From NCBI RefSeq assembly GCF_003063575.1, contig NZ_NESC01000006.1, forward strand, positions 1-64,000: a DNA stretch of 64,000 bases, in the 5' to 3' direction. Both the position numbers and the translations under genes were made by a program. The notes under the pieces are model-generated. The model had not been told where the DNA came from, searched no databases, and worked only from the letters and a program-made list of their open reading frames with translations. This document shows, piece after piece, positions 9,549-17,856 of this stretch (within the stretch, counting starts at the first letter, position 1; the number at the start of each line of letters is the position of its first letter). Source of the DNA: Limnohabitans sp. Jir72. Its GTDB lineage: Bacteria; Pseudomonadota; Gammaproteobacteria; Burkholderiales; Burkholderiaceae_C.

Positions 9549-9713
9549 TCACTTGCCGCGGCCGATGAACCATGCGGCCAGCGCCATGGCGCCAAAGACC
9601 ACAAAGCCCCAGGCATCGGTGCTGTGCCAGTGCGAGCCACTCAAGCCGTGTCCGTCGTGCGCCATGGCCTGGGCCGCAGCAGTGGCAATGAAAAGCGTTG
9701 CGAGTTTTTTCAT
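9549..9713 (-). CDS. 54-residue His-containing membrane peptide between ureA and ureB
   Basis: The product starts [18 protein letters not shown] (signal-peptide-like, likely cleavage after AMA). It has a short His-rich stretch ([12 protein letters not shown]), then one hydrophobic segment ([16 protein letters not shown]) and a basic end (RGK). A good ribosome binding site (TTGGAGAC) precedes the ATG, and the gene sits exactly between ureA and ureB with short gaps, which supports it being real. The layout suggests a single-pass envelope peptide that could bind nickel or copper at the periplasmic face, by position and composition only. It is not HupE/UreJ, which is larger with several membrane segments. 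Confidence 0.7.
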   Translation of the reverse strand: MKKLATLFIATAAAQAMAHDGHGLSGSHWHSTDAWGFVVFGAMALAAWFIGRGK

Positions 9714-9750
9714 GGGAATGTCTCCAAGTGGGGCGGGCTGAGAGGGGTGT

Positions 9751-10053
9751 TCAAACGATGGGTTGGTGCACGGTCACCAATTTGGTGCCGTCGGGAAATG
9801 TGGCTTCGACTTGGATGTCGGGGATCATTTCGGCGATGCCGTCCATCACGTCGGCACGGGTCAAAACAGTGCGGCCTTCGCTCATCAGTTGGGCCACAGT
9901 CTTCCCATCCCGTGCGCCTTCCATGACAGCGGCGCTGATCAGCGCGATGGATTCGGGGTAGTTCAGTTTCAGGCCACGGGCCTTGCGGCGCTCGGCCAAC
10001 AAAGCGGCTGTGAAGATCAGCAGCTTGTCTTTTTCGCGAGGGGTGAGTTCCAT
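9751..10053 (-). CDS. ureA: Urease gamma subunit
   Basis: A 100-residue structural subunit, first gene of the ure transcript. Hallmarks are [47 protein letters not shown] and the C-terminal [18 protein letters not shown] chose the ATG at 10053, the canonical UreA start, over an upstream frame that would add 19 residues and overlap the promoter. A sigma-54-type promoter lies about 45-60 bp upstream, divergent from urtA. Confidence 0.97.
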   Translation of the reverse strand: MELTPREKDKLLIFTAALLAERRKARGLKLNYPESIALISAAVMEGARDGKTVAQLMSEGRTVLTRADVMDGIAEMIPDIQVEATFPDGTKLVTVHQPIV

Positions 10054-10098
10054 ATTGGTGCGTGCTTTGAAAGTGAATCGGTGTGATGGCTTCAATGT

Positions 10099-10114
10099 AG
10101 CAAAGAGCATGCCT
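10099..10114 (-). promoter_or_regulatory. Sigma-54-type promoter for ureA
   Basis: On the minus strand AGGCATGCTCTTTGCT has the invariant GG and GC separated by 10 bases and matches 9 of the 11 fixed positions of TGGCAC-N5-TTGC(A/T). Transcription would start near 10088, leaving a leader of about 35 bases. Confidence 0.6.
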
Positions 10115-10188
10115 CTTTATAGGGAGGGCGCCATTTCCCTAGGAAGTCGCTGGGGCATGTTCTGGTGCACGGCGGTATTTTGAAAAGT

Positions 10189-10204
10189 TGGCACGGCGAT
10201 TGCA
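10189..10204 (+). promoter_or_regulatory. Sigma-54 promoter for urtABCDE
   Basis: TGGCACGGCGATTGCA matches TGGCAC-N5-TTGC(A/T) at every fixed position. It points to urtA with a predicted start near 10216 and a 60-base leader. An NtrC-like half-site TGGTGCA lies at 10163-10169, but its partner half is poor. Confidence 0.85.
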
Positions 10205-10275
10205 AGAGAGGTTTCAGCGTTGCAAGCGCTCCGCCCTTTTTGTTGAACAACTAACTTCCTGATTGGAGTGATCAC

Positions 10276-11550
10276 ATGATGAACCGTCGTGGCAATCTCA
10301 AAGCCCTCGCTACTGCCGCAGCCATTGTGGCTGGCAGCTTGACCCTCTCCGTGCAAGCCTTGGCTGCCGACACCATCAAAGTCGGTGTGTTGCACAGCCT
10401 GTCCGGCACCATGGCCATTTCCGAGACCGTGTTGAAAGACACCGTGCTCATGGCCATCGACGAGATCAACGCCAAGGGCGGTGTGCTCGGCAAGAAGCTC
10501 GAACCCGTGATCGTGGACCCGGCCTCCAACTGGCCCCTGTTCGCTGAAAAAACCAAGCAGCTGCTTGGCCAAGACAAAGTCTCGGTGATCTTCGGTTGCT
10601 GGACTTCGGTGTCACGCAAATCTGTCTTGCCGGTTGTGGAAGAAATGAACGGCCTGCTGTTCTACCCCGTGCAGTACGAAGGTGAAGAGCTGTCCAAAAA
10701 CGTGTTTTACACCGGCGCTGCGCCCAACCAGCAGGCCATCCCTGCTGTGGACTACCTGATGAGCAAAGAAGGCGGCGCGGCCAAGCGTTGGGTCTTGCTG
10801 GGCACCGACTACGTGTACCCCCGCACCACCAACAAAATCTTGCGCGCTTACCTGAAAAGCAAAGGCGTGAAAGACTCTGACATCGATGAAAAGTACACCC
10901 CGTTTGGTCACAGCGATTACCAAACCATCGTGGCCGACATCAAGAAGTTCAGTGCCGGTGGCAAGACCGCTGTGGTGTCCACCATCAACGGTGACTCCAA
11001 TGTGCCTTTCTACAAGGAACTGGGCAACGCTGGCTTGAAGGCCAAAGACGTGCCTGTGGTGGCCTTCTCGGTGGGTGAAGAAGAGTTGCGCGGCGTGGAC
11101 ACCAAGCCTTTGGTCGGTCACCTGGCTGCATGGAACTACTTCATGAGCATCAAGAACCCTGCCAATGACGAGTTCGTGAAGAAGTGGTCTGCTTACGCCA
11201 AGGCCAAGGGCATCGCGGGTCACAAAGACAAGCCTCTCACCAACGATCCGATGGAAGCGACTTACATCGGCATCAACATGTGGAAGCAAGCGGTTGAAAA
11301 AGCCAAGTCCACCGACACCGACAAAGTGATCGCGGCGATGGCCGGTCAAACTTTCAAGGCGCCAAGCGGCATCACCAGCAAGATGGACGAGAAAAACCAC
11401 CATTTGCACAAGTCGGTGTTCATCGGCGAGATCAAGGCCGACGGCCAGTTCAACGTGGTCTGGAAGACACCTGGCCCGGTGAAAGCCAAGCCATGGAGCC
11501 CTTACATCCCTGGCAACGACGTCAAGCCTGACGAACCTGTCAAGAAGTGA
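10276..11550 (+). CDS. urtA: Urea ABC transporter substrate-binding protein UrtA
   Basis: Periplasmic urea receptor of the UrtABCDE uptake system. The 424-residue chain has a signal peptide ending at about residue 31 (VQALAA), then the family sequence DTIKVGVLHSLSGTMAISET. LLFYPVQYEGEE, GAAPNQQAIPAVDYL and DPMEATYIGINMW are UrtA hallmarks, and the NHHLHKSVFIGEI motif near the C-terminus is also typical. GGAGTG precedes two tandem ATGs; I take the first. It is the first gene of the sigma-54-controlled urt transcript and is separated from urtB by a palindromic repeat. Confidence 0.96.
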   Translation: MMNRRGNLKALATAAAIVAGSLTLSVQALAADTIKVGVLHSLSGTMAISETVLKDTVLMAIDEINAKGGVLGKKLEPVIVDPASNWPLFAEKTKQLLGQDKVSVIFGCWTSVSRKSVLPVVEEMNGLLFYPVQYEGEELSKNVFYTGAAPNQQAIPAVDYLMSKEGGAAKRWVLLGTDYVYPRTTNKILRAYLKSKGVKDSDIDEKYTPFGHSDYQTIVADIKKFSAGGKTAVVSTINGDSNVPFYKELGNAGLKAKDVPVVAFSVGEEELRGVDTKPLVGHLAAWNYFMSIKNPANDEFVKKWSAYAKAKGIAGHKDKPLTNDPMEATYIGINMWKQAVEKAKSTDTDKVIAAMAGQTFKAPSGITSKMDEKNHHLHKSVFIGEIKADGQFNVVWKTPGPVKAKPWSPYIPGNDVKPDEPVKK

Positions 11551-11571
11551 TCGTTTGAAAGCTTGAATGCT

Positions 11572-11634
11572 TGTCGGGGTCTGAAGCTCCGACCTACGTG
11601 ATCTTCAGGTAGGTCGGTGGCTTTAGCCCCGACA
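11572..11634. repeat. Palindromic repeat between urtA and urtB
   Basis: TGTCGGGGTCTGAAGCTCCG on the left is the near-complement of the right arm, which ends CTTTAGCCCCGACA; inner arms GACCTAC and GTAGGTC surround a 10-base loop. It is an intragenic-type repeat with no T tail, so a transcribed hairpin rather than a clean terminator. It could protect the urtA part of the mRNA or lower urtBCDE expression. Confidence 0.8.
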
Positions 11635-11694
11635 TGTTCGTTTGTGAGCGTTGAATTTTCAAGCCAAGCTTTGTCAGACCAAGAGATGATCAAA

Positions 11695-13278
11695 ATGAAA
11701 AGATGGATTGTGAAAAGCGCGTTGATCGCCAGTGCGTTGTGGGCCATGACGGCTGCGCACGCCCTGACGATTCAGGAGGCCCGAGGCATTGCGATCGGAG
11801 ACAGCGATGCGCGTGTGCAAGCCTTGGCCCAAGCGGTGGCCCAGGGTGATGAAAAAACGGCGGTTTACCTGCAGGCGCTGTCGGACGATGTCGTCAAGAT
11901 CAGCAAGGGTCAGGTAATCATGGTCCGCGATGGACAGGGCACAGACCCGGTCACGGGCCAGTCGGTGCCCTTGCCCGATGATGCCGAAGAGGTGATGCTG
12001 AACAACCGCCTGCGGGGCGAACTCGACACCGCCTTGGCGGCGCTCAAGTTGTTCAGCCCCGATGTGAAGGTGCGCCGCTTGGCCGCTTTGTCGCTGCTCA
12101 AAGAGCCCGATGCCAGCCGCGCCCCCCTGCTGAACAAAGCACTGGCTGCCGAACAAGACGAGACCGTCAAGAGTTTGGTGCGCCAAGCCCGTGCCGCAGC
12201 GCTGCTGGGCAGCAGCGTGCCCAATGACCGCTTGCTGGCCGCCCAAGAGTTGGCTGCCAGCCAGCAACCGGAAACCTTGCTCTTGCTCAACCAGCGCTTG
12301 ACTGAAGAGCAAGACCTTTCGGTCAAAAAACAAATTCAAACATCACTGGCGGCTGTGCAAGACAGCCTGCGTTGGGGTGAGCGATTGGGCACTTTGTTCA
12401 CCGGCGCCAGTCTGGGCTCCATCTTGCTGTTGGTGGCCTTGGGCTTGGCCATCACTTATGGCCTGATGGGTGTGATCAACATGGCGCATGGCGAGCTGAT
12501 GATGATCGGCGCCTACGCCACCTACGTGGTGCAAGCGCTGTTTCGCGAATACCTGCCGGGTGCTTTTGATTGGTATTTGCTGGCGGCGGTGCCTTTGGCC
12601 TTCATCACCTCGGCCCTGGTGGGGGCCGTGATGGAGCGCACCGTGCTCAAGCATTTGTATGGCCGCCCGCTGGAAACTCTGCTGGCCACCTGGGGCATCA
12701 GCTTGGTGCTCATGCAAGGCGTGCGCAGCTTGTTTGGTGCGCAAAACGTGGGCGTGGAAAACCCCTCGTGGATGAGCGGCTCGCTGCAGCTGTTGCCCAA
12801 TTTGCAACTGCCTTGGAACCGTGTGCTGATCATCGTGTTCGCAGCGGCTGTGCTGATCGGCATGTCGCTCATGATCGGCAAGACACGCTTGGGCTTGTTT
12901 GTGCGCGGCGTCACGCAAAACCGCCCCATGGCCTCGTGCATGGGCGTCAACACCGCCCGCATCGACACCTATGCTTTTGCGCTGGGCTCGGGCATCGCCG
13001 GCCTGGCCGGTTGTGCGCTCAGCCAGGTCGGCAACGTCGGCCCCGATCTGGGCCAGAGCTACATCGTGGACTCGTTCATGGTGGTGGTGCTCGGCGGCGT
13101 GGGCCAGCTGGCGGGCACGGTGTATGCCGCGCTGGGCCTGGGCCTCGTTAACAAGTTGCTCGAAGGTTGGACCGGCGCTGTGCTGGCCAAGATCTGCGTG
13201 CTGGTGTTCATCATCGTCTTCATCCAGAAGCGCCCGCAAGGCATCTTCGCGATGAAGGGTCGCAGCGCCGAAGCGTGA
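11695..13278 (+). CDS. urtB: Urea ABC transporter permease UrtB
   Basis: Inner-membrane permease of the LivH type. The 527-residue protein has a signal peptide (about 1-25) and a periplasmic helical domain of about 200 residues that is specific to UrtB. It ends in the membrane core from about residue 240 (TGASLGSILLLVALGLAITYGLMGVINMAHGELMMIG, split here only for description), which contains the EAA-like NMAHGE motif. I chose the ATG at 11695 with AAGAGA upstream; an ATG three codons earlier is too close to that site. The stop is 2 bases before urtC. Confidence 0.95.
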   Translation: MKRWIVKSALIASALWAMTAAHALTIQEARGIAIGDSDARVQALAQAVAQGDEKTAVYLQALSDDVVKISKGQVIMVRDGQGTDPVTGQSVPLPDDAEEVMLNNRLRGELDTALAALKLFSPDVKVRRLAALSLLKEPDASRAPLLNKALAAEQDETVKSLVRQARAAALLGSSVPNDRLLAAQELAASQQPETLLLLNQRLTEEQDLSVKKQIQTSLAAVQDSLRWGERLGTLFTGASLGSILLLVALGLAITYGLMGVINMAHGELMMIGAYATYVVQALFREYLPGAFDWYLLAAVPLAFITSALVGAVMERTVLKHLYGRPLETLLATWGISLVLMQGVRSLFGAQNVGVENPSWMSGSLQLLPNLQLPWNRVLIIVFAAAVLIGMSLMIGKTRLGLFVRGVTQNRPMASCMGVNTARIDTYAFALGSGIAGLAGCALSQVGNVGPDLGQSYIVDSFMVVVLGGVGQLAGTVYAALGLGLVNKLLEGWTGAVLAKICVLVFIIVFIQKRPQGIFAMKGRSAEA

Positions 13279-13280
13279 AT

Positions 13281-14417
13281 ATGGGCATGGACATGACAAC
13301 TTTCAAACTTCCTCAAGCCGCGCCCTTGCTCACACGCAAAGCCTGGTCGGTGTTTTTGCTGGCGCTGATCACGGTCGGTGTGCTGGCCCCGGTGTTTAAC
13401 TTGCTGGTGCCTGCGGGCAGTGCTTTTCACCTGAGCGATTACGCCATTGCTTTGATCGGCAAGATCATGTGCTACGCCATTTGCGCCCTGGCCATGGATC
13501 TGATCTGGGGCTACACCGGCATCCTGTCGCTGGGCCACGGTTTGTTCTTTGCACTGGGCGGCTATGTGATGGGCATGTACCTCATGCGCCAGATCGGGCA
13601 AGACGGTAACTACAAGAGCAACTTGCCCGACTTCATGGTCTTCCTCGATTGGAAAGAATTGCCTTGGCACTGGACGCTGTCGGACAGCTTCATCGCCACC
13701 GTGCTGCTGGTGGTGCTGGTGCCCGGATTCATTGCCTTTGTGTTCGGCTATTTCGCTTTCCGCTCGCGCATCAAAGGGGTGTACTTTTCAATCATCACCC
13801 AGGCCATGACCTATGCGGCCATGCTGCTGTTCTTCCGCAACGAAACCGGCTTTGGCGGCAACAACGGCTTCACAGACTTCAAGCGCATTTTGGATTTGCC
13901 GATTGCCACACCGGGTATGCGCATGGTGCTGTTTGTGATCACCGGCTTGACGCTGCTGGGCTTTTATCTGTTCTCGCGCTGGTTGGTGGGCAGCAAATAT
14001 GGGCGTGTGCTGATGGCCATTCGCGATGCCGAAACGCGTGTCATGTTCTCGGGCTATTCGCCACTGCCTTACAAGCTGAGCATCTGGGTGATCTCGGCTG
14101 TGATGTGTGGCATTGCGGGGGCTTTGTATGTGCCGCAGGTAGGCATCATCAACCCTGGCGAGATGAGCGCTGCCAACTCGATCGAGATCGCGGTGTGGGC
14201 GGCGGTCGGCGGCCGTGGCACCTTGATCGGCCCGATCGTGGGGGCCTTCCTGGTCAACGGGGCTAAGAGCTGGCTCACCGTGACGGCGCCTGAATTCTGG
14301 TTGTACTTTTTAGGTGCGCTGTTCATCGCGGTCACCTTGTATTTGCCGCAAGGCGTTGTGGGCCTGGTCGCCAAGATCAAGGCCAAGACTCTGACGAAAA
14401 AAGGCGGTGCAGCATGA
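13281..14417 (+). CDS. urtC: Urea ABC transporter permease UrtC
   Basis: Second inner-membrane permease, LivM type, 378 residues with about ten hydrophobic segments. Family features include AMDLIWGYTGILSLGHGLFFALGGY, NETGFGGNNGFTDFK and SGYSPLPYKL. The start is one of three clustered in-frame ATGs (13281, 13287, 13293); I take the first because it lies 2 bases after the urtB stop, but the third is possible. The 3' end overlaps urtD by 4 bases. Confidence 0.95.
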   Translation: MGMDMTTFKLPQAAPLLTRKAWSVFLLALITVGVLAPVFNLLVPAGSAFHLSDYAIALIGKIMCYAICALAMDLIWGYTGILSLGHGLFFALGGYVMGMYLMRQIGQDGNYKSNLPDFMVFLDWKELPWHWTLSDSFIATVLLVVLVPGFIAFVFGYFAFRSRIKGVYFSIITQAMTYAAMLLFFRNETGFGGNNGFTDFKRILDLPIATPGMRMVLFVITGLTLLGFYLFSRWLVGSKYGRVLMAIRDAETRVMFSGYSPLPYKLSIWVISAVMCGIAGALYVPQVGIINPGEMSAANSIEIAVWAAVGGRGTLIGPIVGAFLVNGAKSWLTVTAPEFWLYFLGALFIAVTLYLPQGVVGLVAKIKAKTLTKKGGAA

Positions 14418-15289
14418 CGCCCGATCTCTTGCAAAAAGGCGCCCAGCGCGTGGCAGAACACGCCAAGCTGCTGAGCCAATCGACCGAGTCCGGTGGCCGC
14501 AGCGCAGGCTATGGCCGCGTGGTGCAAGACGCCAACGAAGTGGATGTGACCCATGGCCGCATCTTGTATCTGGAAGACGTCAGCGTGAGCTTTGACGGCT
14601 TCAAGGCCATCAACAAGCTGTCGCTCGACATCGCGCCCGGTGAACTGCGTTGCATCATCGGCCCCAACGGTGCGGGCAAGACCACGATGATGGACATCAT
14701 CACCGGCAAGACCCGCCCTGACGAAGGCAGCGTGTTCTTTGGCAGCACCATCGATTTGTTGCGCCACAATGAACCCGAGATCGCCCAGCTGGGCATTGGC
14801 CGCAAGTTCCAAAAGCCCACAGTGTTCGAGCAGCTCACCGTGTTTGAAAACCTGGAACTCGCTTTGAAGACACCCAAGGGCGTTAAGGCCTCAATGTTCT
14901 TCAAGCTCGACTCAGCGCAGTCAGACCGCCTGGCCGAAGTGCTGCACACCATCCATTTGGCAGGCAGCGTCAGCACCCTGGCCGGTGTGCTCAGCCATGG
15001 TCAAAAGCAATGGCTGGAGATCGGCATGCTGCTCATGCAAGACCCCAAGCTTTTGCTGTTGGACGAGCCGGTAGCGGGCATGACCGACTTTGAGACCGAA
15101 CGCACCGCCGAGCTGTTTTTGACGCTCAAGGGCAAGCACTCGCTGATGGTGGTAGAGCACGACATGAGCTTCATCCGCTCCATTTCGGACATCGTCACGG
15201 TGCTGTGCGACGGCTCGGTGCTGGCCCAGGGCACGCTCGACCAGGTGCAAGCCGACGAGCGGGTGATTGAAGTTTATTTGGGGCGGTGA
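14414..15289 (+). CDS. urtD: Urea ABC transporter ATPase UrtD
   Basis: Cytoplasmic LivG-type ATPase energising urea import. Walker A GPNGAGKT is at residues 83-90, the signature is LSHGQKQWLEIGM, Walker B is LLLLDEP followed by VAGMTD, and the switch histidine is in VVEHDMSFI. About 45 residues precede the ABC core, longer than most homologues, but the ATGA overlap with urtC supports this start. Confidence 0.95.
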   Translation: MTPDLLQKGAQRVAEHAKLLSQSTESGGRSAGYGRVVQDANEVDVTHGRILYLEDVSVSFDGFKAINKLSLDIAPGELRCIIGPNGAGKTTMMDIITGKTRPDEGSVFFGSTIDLLRHNEPEIAQLGIGRKFQKPTVFEQLTVFENLELALKTPKGVKASMFFKLDSAQSDRLAEVLHTIHLAGSVSTLAGVLSHGQKQWLEIGMLLMQDPKLLLLDEPVAGMTDFETERTAELFLTLKGKHSLMVVEHDMSFIRSISDIVTVLCDGSVLAQGTLDQVQADERVIEVYLGR

Positions 15290-15291
15290 CC

Positions 15292-15996
15292 ATGTTAGAA
15301 GTGAAGAACATCCATCAGTACTACGGCGGCTCCCACATCCTGCGCGATGTGAGTTTGAGCGCCACGCAAGGCCAAGTCACCGTGCTGCTGGGCCGCAACG
15401 GCGTGGGCAAAACCACGCTGCTCAAATCGCTCATGGGCCTGGTGCCCATCAAAAGCGGCAGCGTCACACTGAACGGCCAGGACCTCACACGCGCCAAGCC
15501 TTACGAACGCGCGGCCGCAGGCATTGGCTATGTACCGCAAGGCCGCGAAATCTTTGCGCGCCTGACGGTCGAAGACAACCTGCTGATGGGCCTGGCCACA
15601 CAACCCGGCGGCACCCCGATCCCCCCTGAGTTGTTTGAACTGTTTCCGGTGCTCAAACAAATGCTGCACCGCCGAGGCGGTGATTTGTCAGGCGGCCAGC
15701 AACAACAACTGGCCATTGCCCGTGCCTTGGCCGCTAAGCCACGTTTGCTGATCCTGGACGAGCCCACCGAAGGCATCCAGCCCAGCATCATCAAAGACAT
15801 CGGCCGCGTGATCCGCCAACTGGCCGACGTGGGCCTGCAAGGCCAACGCATGGCGGTGCTGCTGTGCGAGCAGTATTACGACTTTGCCGAAGAACTTGCC
15901 GACCAGTATTTGGTGATGGAGCGTGGCGAGGTGATTGCCAGCGGGCCGGGTAGCGAGATGAAAGAAAAGAACATTCAGCAGTTGGTGGCGATTTGA
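15292..15996 (+). CDS. urtE: Urea ABC transporter ATPase UrtE
   Basis: Second ATPase, LivF type, 234 residues: MLEVKNIHQYYGGSHIL, Walker A GRNGVGKT, signature LSGGQQQQLAIAR, Walker B LLILDEPTEGIQPS. I chose the ATG at 15292, preceded by GGGGCGG; a GTG two codons earlier overlaps the urtD stop and is an alternative. It is the last gene of the urt operon. The usual downstream ure genes are absent, because ureA-G lie divergently and ureD lies on the opposite strand. Confidence 0.95.
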   Translation: MLEVKNIHQYYGGSHILRDVSLSATQGQVTVLLGRNGVGKTTLLKSLMGLVPIKSGSVTLNGQDLTRAKPYERAAAGIGYVPQGREIFARLTVEDNLLMGLATQPGGTPIPPELFELFPVLKQMLHRRGGDLSGGQQQQLAIARALAAKPRLLILDEPTEGIQPSIIKDIGRVIRQLADVGLQGQRMAVLLCEQYYDFAEELADQYLVMERGEVIASGPGSEMKEKNIQQLVAI

Positions 15997-16081
15997 TCAA
16001 AGCGCCATTGGGTCATTGTGCGAAGCGCATTGATCCAGATTGCGGCGGTATCAACGGCACAGTGCCCAATCCATCACCGTA

Positions 16082-16189
16082 CTGGATTGCCGCGTCGCTT
16101 CGCTCCTCGCAATGACCGCCCATGTACAGCTTGTGCGCTGAGCGGTACCGCTGATTTTTGGTCATTGCGAGCGAAGCGCGGCAATCCAG
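16082..16189. repeat. Pair of inverted dispersed repeats
   Basis: The left arm starts CTGGATTGCCGCGTCGCTTC and ends CGCAATGACC; the right arm starts GGTCATTGCGAGCGAAGCGC and ends GGCAATCCAG. The arms of about 30 bp are near-perfect complements with about 43 bp between them. This is a common dispersed chromosomal repeat type. It sits between the convergent urtE and ureD genes; the right arm ends 3 bp before the ureD stop codon. Confidence 0.85.
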
Positions 16190-16191
16190 AA

Positions 16192-17022
16192 TCACAGATT
16201 CCAAAGCCTGGGCACAGTACCGCTCATGCCCCACATCTCATGACGCCACGCAGCCCACACTTGTCGCAGCAACTGCATGGCCGGCTCGGTCACAGGCGAC
16301 AGCACGCGCAGCACGATGACTTGTTTGTGCGGCGAGGTGGCCCCGGCTGTGAGGCGCAGTTCTGAAGCTTCCAGCAATTCGCGGGCGCAGGACAAAGCCC
16401 GTTCGCTGCGTTCAGGTGCGATCGCGCTGCCGGCGGCAAACACCAGCGTGGCCATGCAACGCTGGCCGGCCAAGCCCAGGGGGCTGTTCATCAAATGTGC
16501 GTCGCTTGCGCTCAAGGTGCCGCGCTCCAGCCATACACCGGGGATTTCAAGGTGCTGGCGAAAGGTGCCTTGCACAAAAGGCAAATCGGCAGCAGGCAGG
16601 CCCAGCGCGGTGATGTCCCAGGTCATCATTTCTGCGCCGGGGGCCAGCTCAAAGATGGCACGGTTGAGGCCATCGCAGCCGTTGTAGGCAATGGCTTCCA
16701 GTGGCAGCCACTCCAGCCGTGCATCGGCCTCGACACGCGCATGCACTTGCTGTTTGGCTAATCCTGCATCCGATCGGTAAAAACGCGTGGCACCCGGCGT
16801 GGTCACCAGACCATGTGCGCCGGGTCCGACGGTGACGTGCATGTCGAGCGTGTCGCCGCCCACCAAACCGCTGGGCGGGTGCACCAGCACGTTGTGGCAG
16901 ATGGCATCGCCTTCGGGGTAGAGGCTTTGCAAGATGCGCAGCGGGCCTTGGTGCAGGTAGCGGGCCACGCTGCGATCGGCTTCGAGCGTGTAGTCCAAAT
17001 CAAGACGTGCCAGCCAAGTCAT
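16192..17022 (-). CDS. ureD: Urease accessory protein UreD (UreH)
   Basis: UreD is the scaffold that binds apo-urease and recruits UreF and UreG for nickel insertion. The 276-residue chain shows LYPEGDAICHNVLVHPPSGLVGGD, TTPGATRFYRS, LEWLPLEAIAYNGC and the C-terminal LLRQVWAAWRHEMWG, all UreD hallmarks. It is separated from the other ure genes and instead follows an ABC transporter permease by 51 bp on the same strand, so it is probably cotranscribed from the sigma-54-like promoter at 19888-19903. The start ATG at 17022 matches family length. Confidence 0.95.
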   Translation of the reverse strand: MTWLARLDLDYTLEADRSVARYLHQGPLRILQSLYPEGDAICHNVLVHPPSGLVGGDTLDMHVTVGPGAHGLVTTPGATRFYRSDAGLAKQQVHARVEADARLEWLPLEAIAYNGCDGLNRAIFELAPGAEMMTWDITALGLPAADLPFVQGTFRQHLEIPGVWLERGTLSASDAHLMNSPLGLAGQRCMATLVFAAGSAIAPERSERALSCARELLEASELRLTAGATSPHKQVIVLRVLSPVTEPAMQLLRQVWAAWRHEMWGMSGTVPRLWNL

Positions 17023-17073
17023 ATGGCGCAGCCGATGAGCTTGTCCAACTTCACGCCAACCCGTTCACGCGTT

Positions 17074-17841
17074 TCATTCACCCTGCGAGCCGCGATGCGC
17101 CCAGCCTGTGGTGTGTTTTTCGATGTAGCTGAACAGTTCGTACATGACCATGGCCATGGCGCCCACGACCACCAAGCCAGAGAACGCCAGGCCCATCTGC
17201 ATGGCCGAGCCCGCCGAGATCAGCAGGTAGCCAATGCCTTCGTTCGACGCCGTCATCTCGGACACCGTGGTGCCGACAAATGCCAGCGTGATGGCCACTT
17301 TGAGCGAGCCGTAAAAGTAAGGCATGGAGCGTGGCAGGCCGACCTTGACCAGCACGTCCCAGCGCTTGGCGCCCAGCACGCGCAGCACGTCTTCCAGCTC
17401 AGGCTCCAGCGTGGCCAGACCGGTGGCGATGTTCACCATGATCGGGAAAAAGCTGATGAGGAAGGCTGTGAGGATGGCGGGGCCGATACCGATGCCGAAC
17501 CACACCACCAAGATCGGCACGAAGGCCGCTTTGGGCAGGGCGTTGAAGGCCGTCATGAGCGGGTACACGGCGGCATAGGCCAGGCGCGAGCTGCCGATGA
17601 CAAAGCCCAGCAACACACCGACCACGATGGCGATGCCGAAGCCCACCATGGTCACCCAAAAGGTGCGCCAGGCGTGGCCAGCGATCACTTCTTTGAACTC
17701 GATGGTTTGCATCGCGATGCGCGAGGGGCTTGGGAAAACGAATTCCGAGACGTTGAAGGCGCGGCACAGGCCTTCCCAGATCAGGATGCTGAGGACCAGC
17801 AAAACCCAGGGGGACCAGCGTTCCAGTGTTTTTTGTTTCAT
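17074..17841 (-). CDS. ABC transporter permease (SsuC/TauC/NMT1-associated type)
   Basis: Inner-membrane permease, 255 residues and about six membrane spans. The EAA loop region reads LEDVLRVLGAKRWDVLVKVGLPRSMPY, the coupling site for the ATPase. It forms an importer with the ATPase and the binding protein upstream; the substrate is not clear from sequence. Position before ureD and under a sigma-54-like promoter suggests a nitrogen compound. Confidence 0.88.
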   Translation of the reverse strand: MKQKTLERWSPWVLLVLSILIWEGLCRAFNVSEFVFPSPSRIAMQTIEFKEVIAGHAWRTFWVTMVGFGIAIVVGVLLGFVIGSSRLAYAAVYPLMTAFNALPKAAFVPILVVWFGIGIGPAILTAFLISFFPIMVNIATGLATLEPELEDVLRVLGAKRWDVLVKVGLPRSMPYFYGSLKVAITLAFVGTTVSEMTASNEGIGYLLISAGSAMQMGLAFSGLVVVGAMAMVMYELFSYIEKHTTGWAHRGSQGE

Positions 17842-17856
17842 GTGCGAGGCTCCCGC

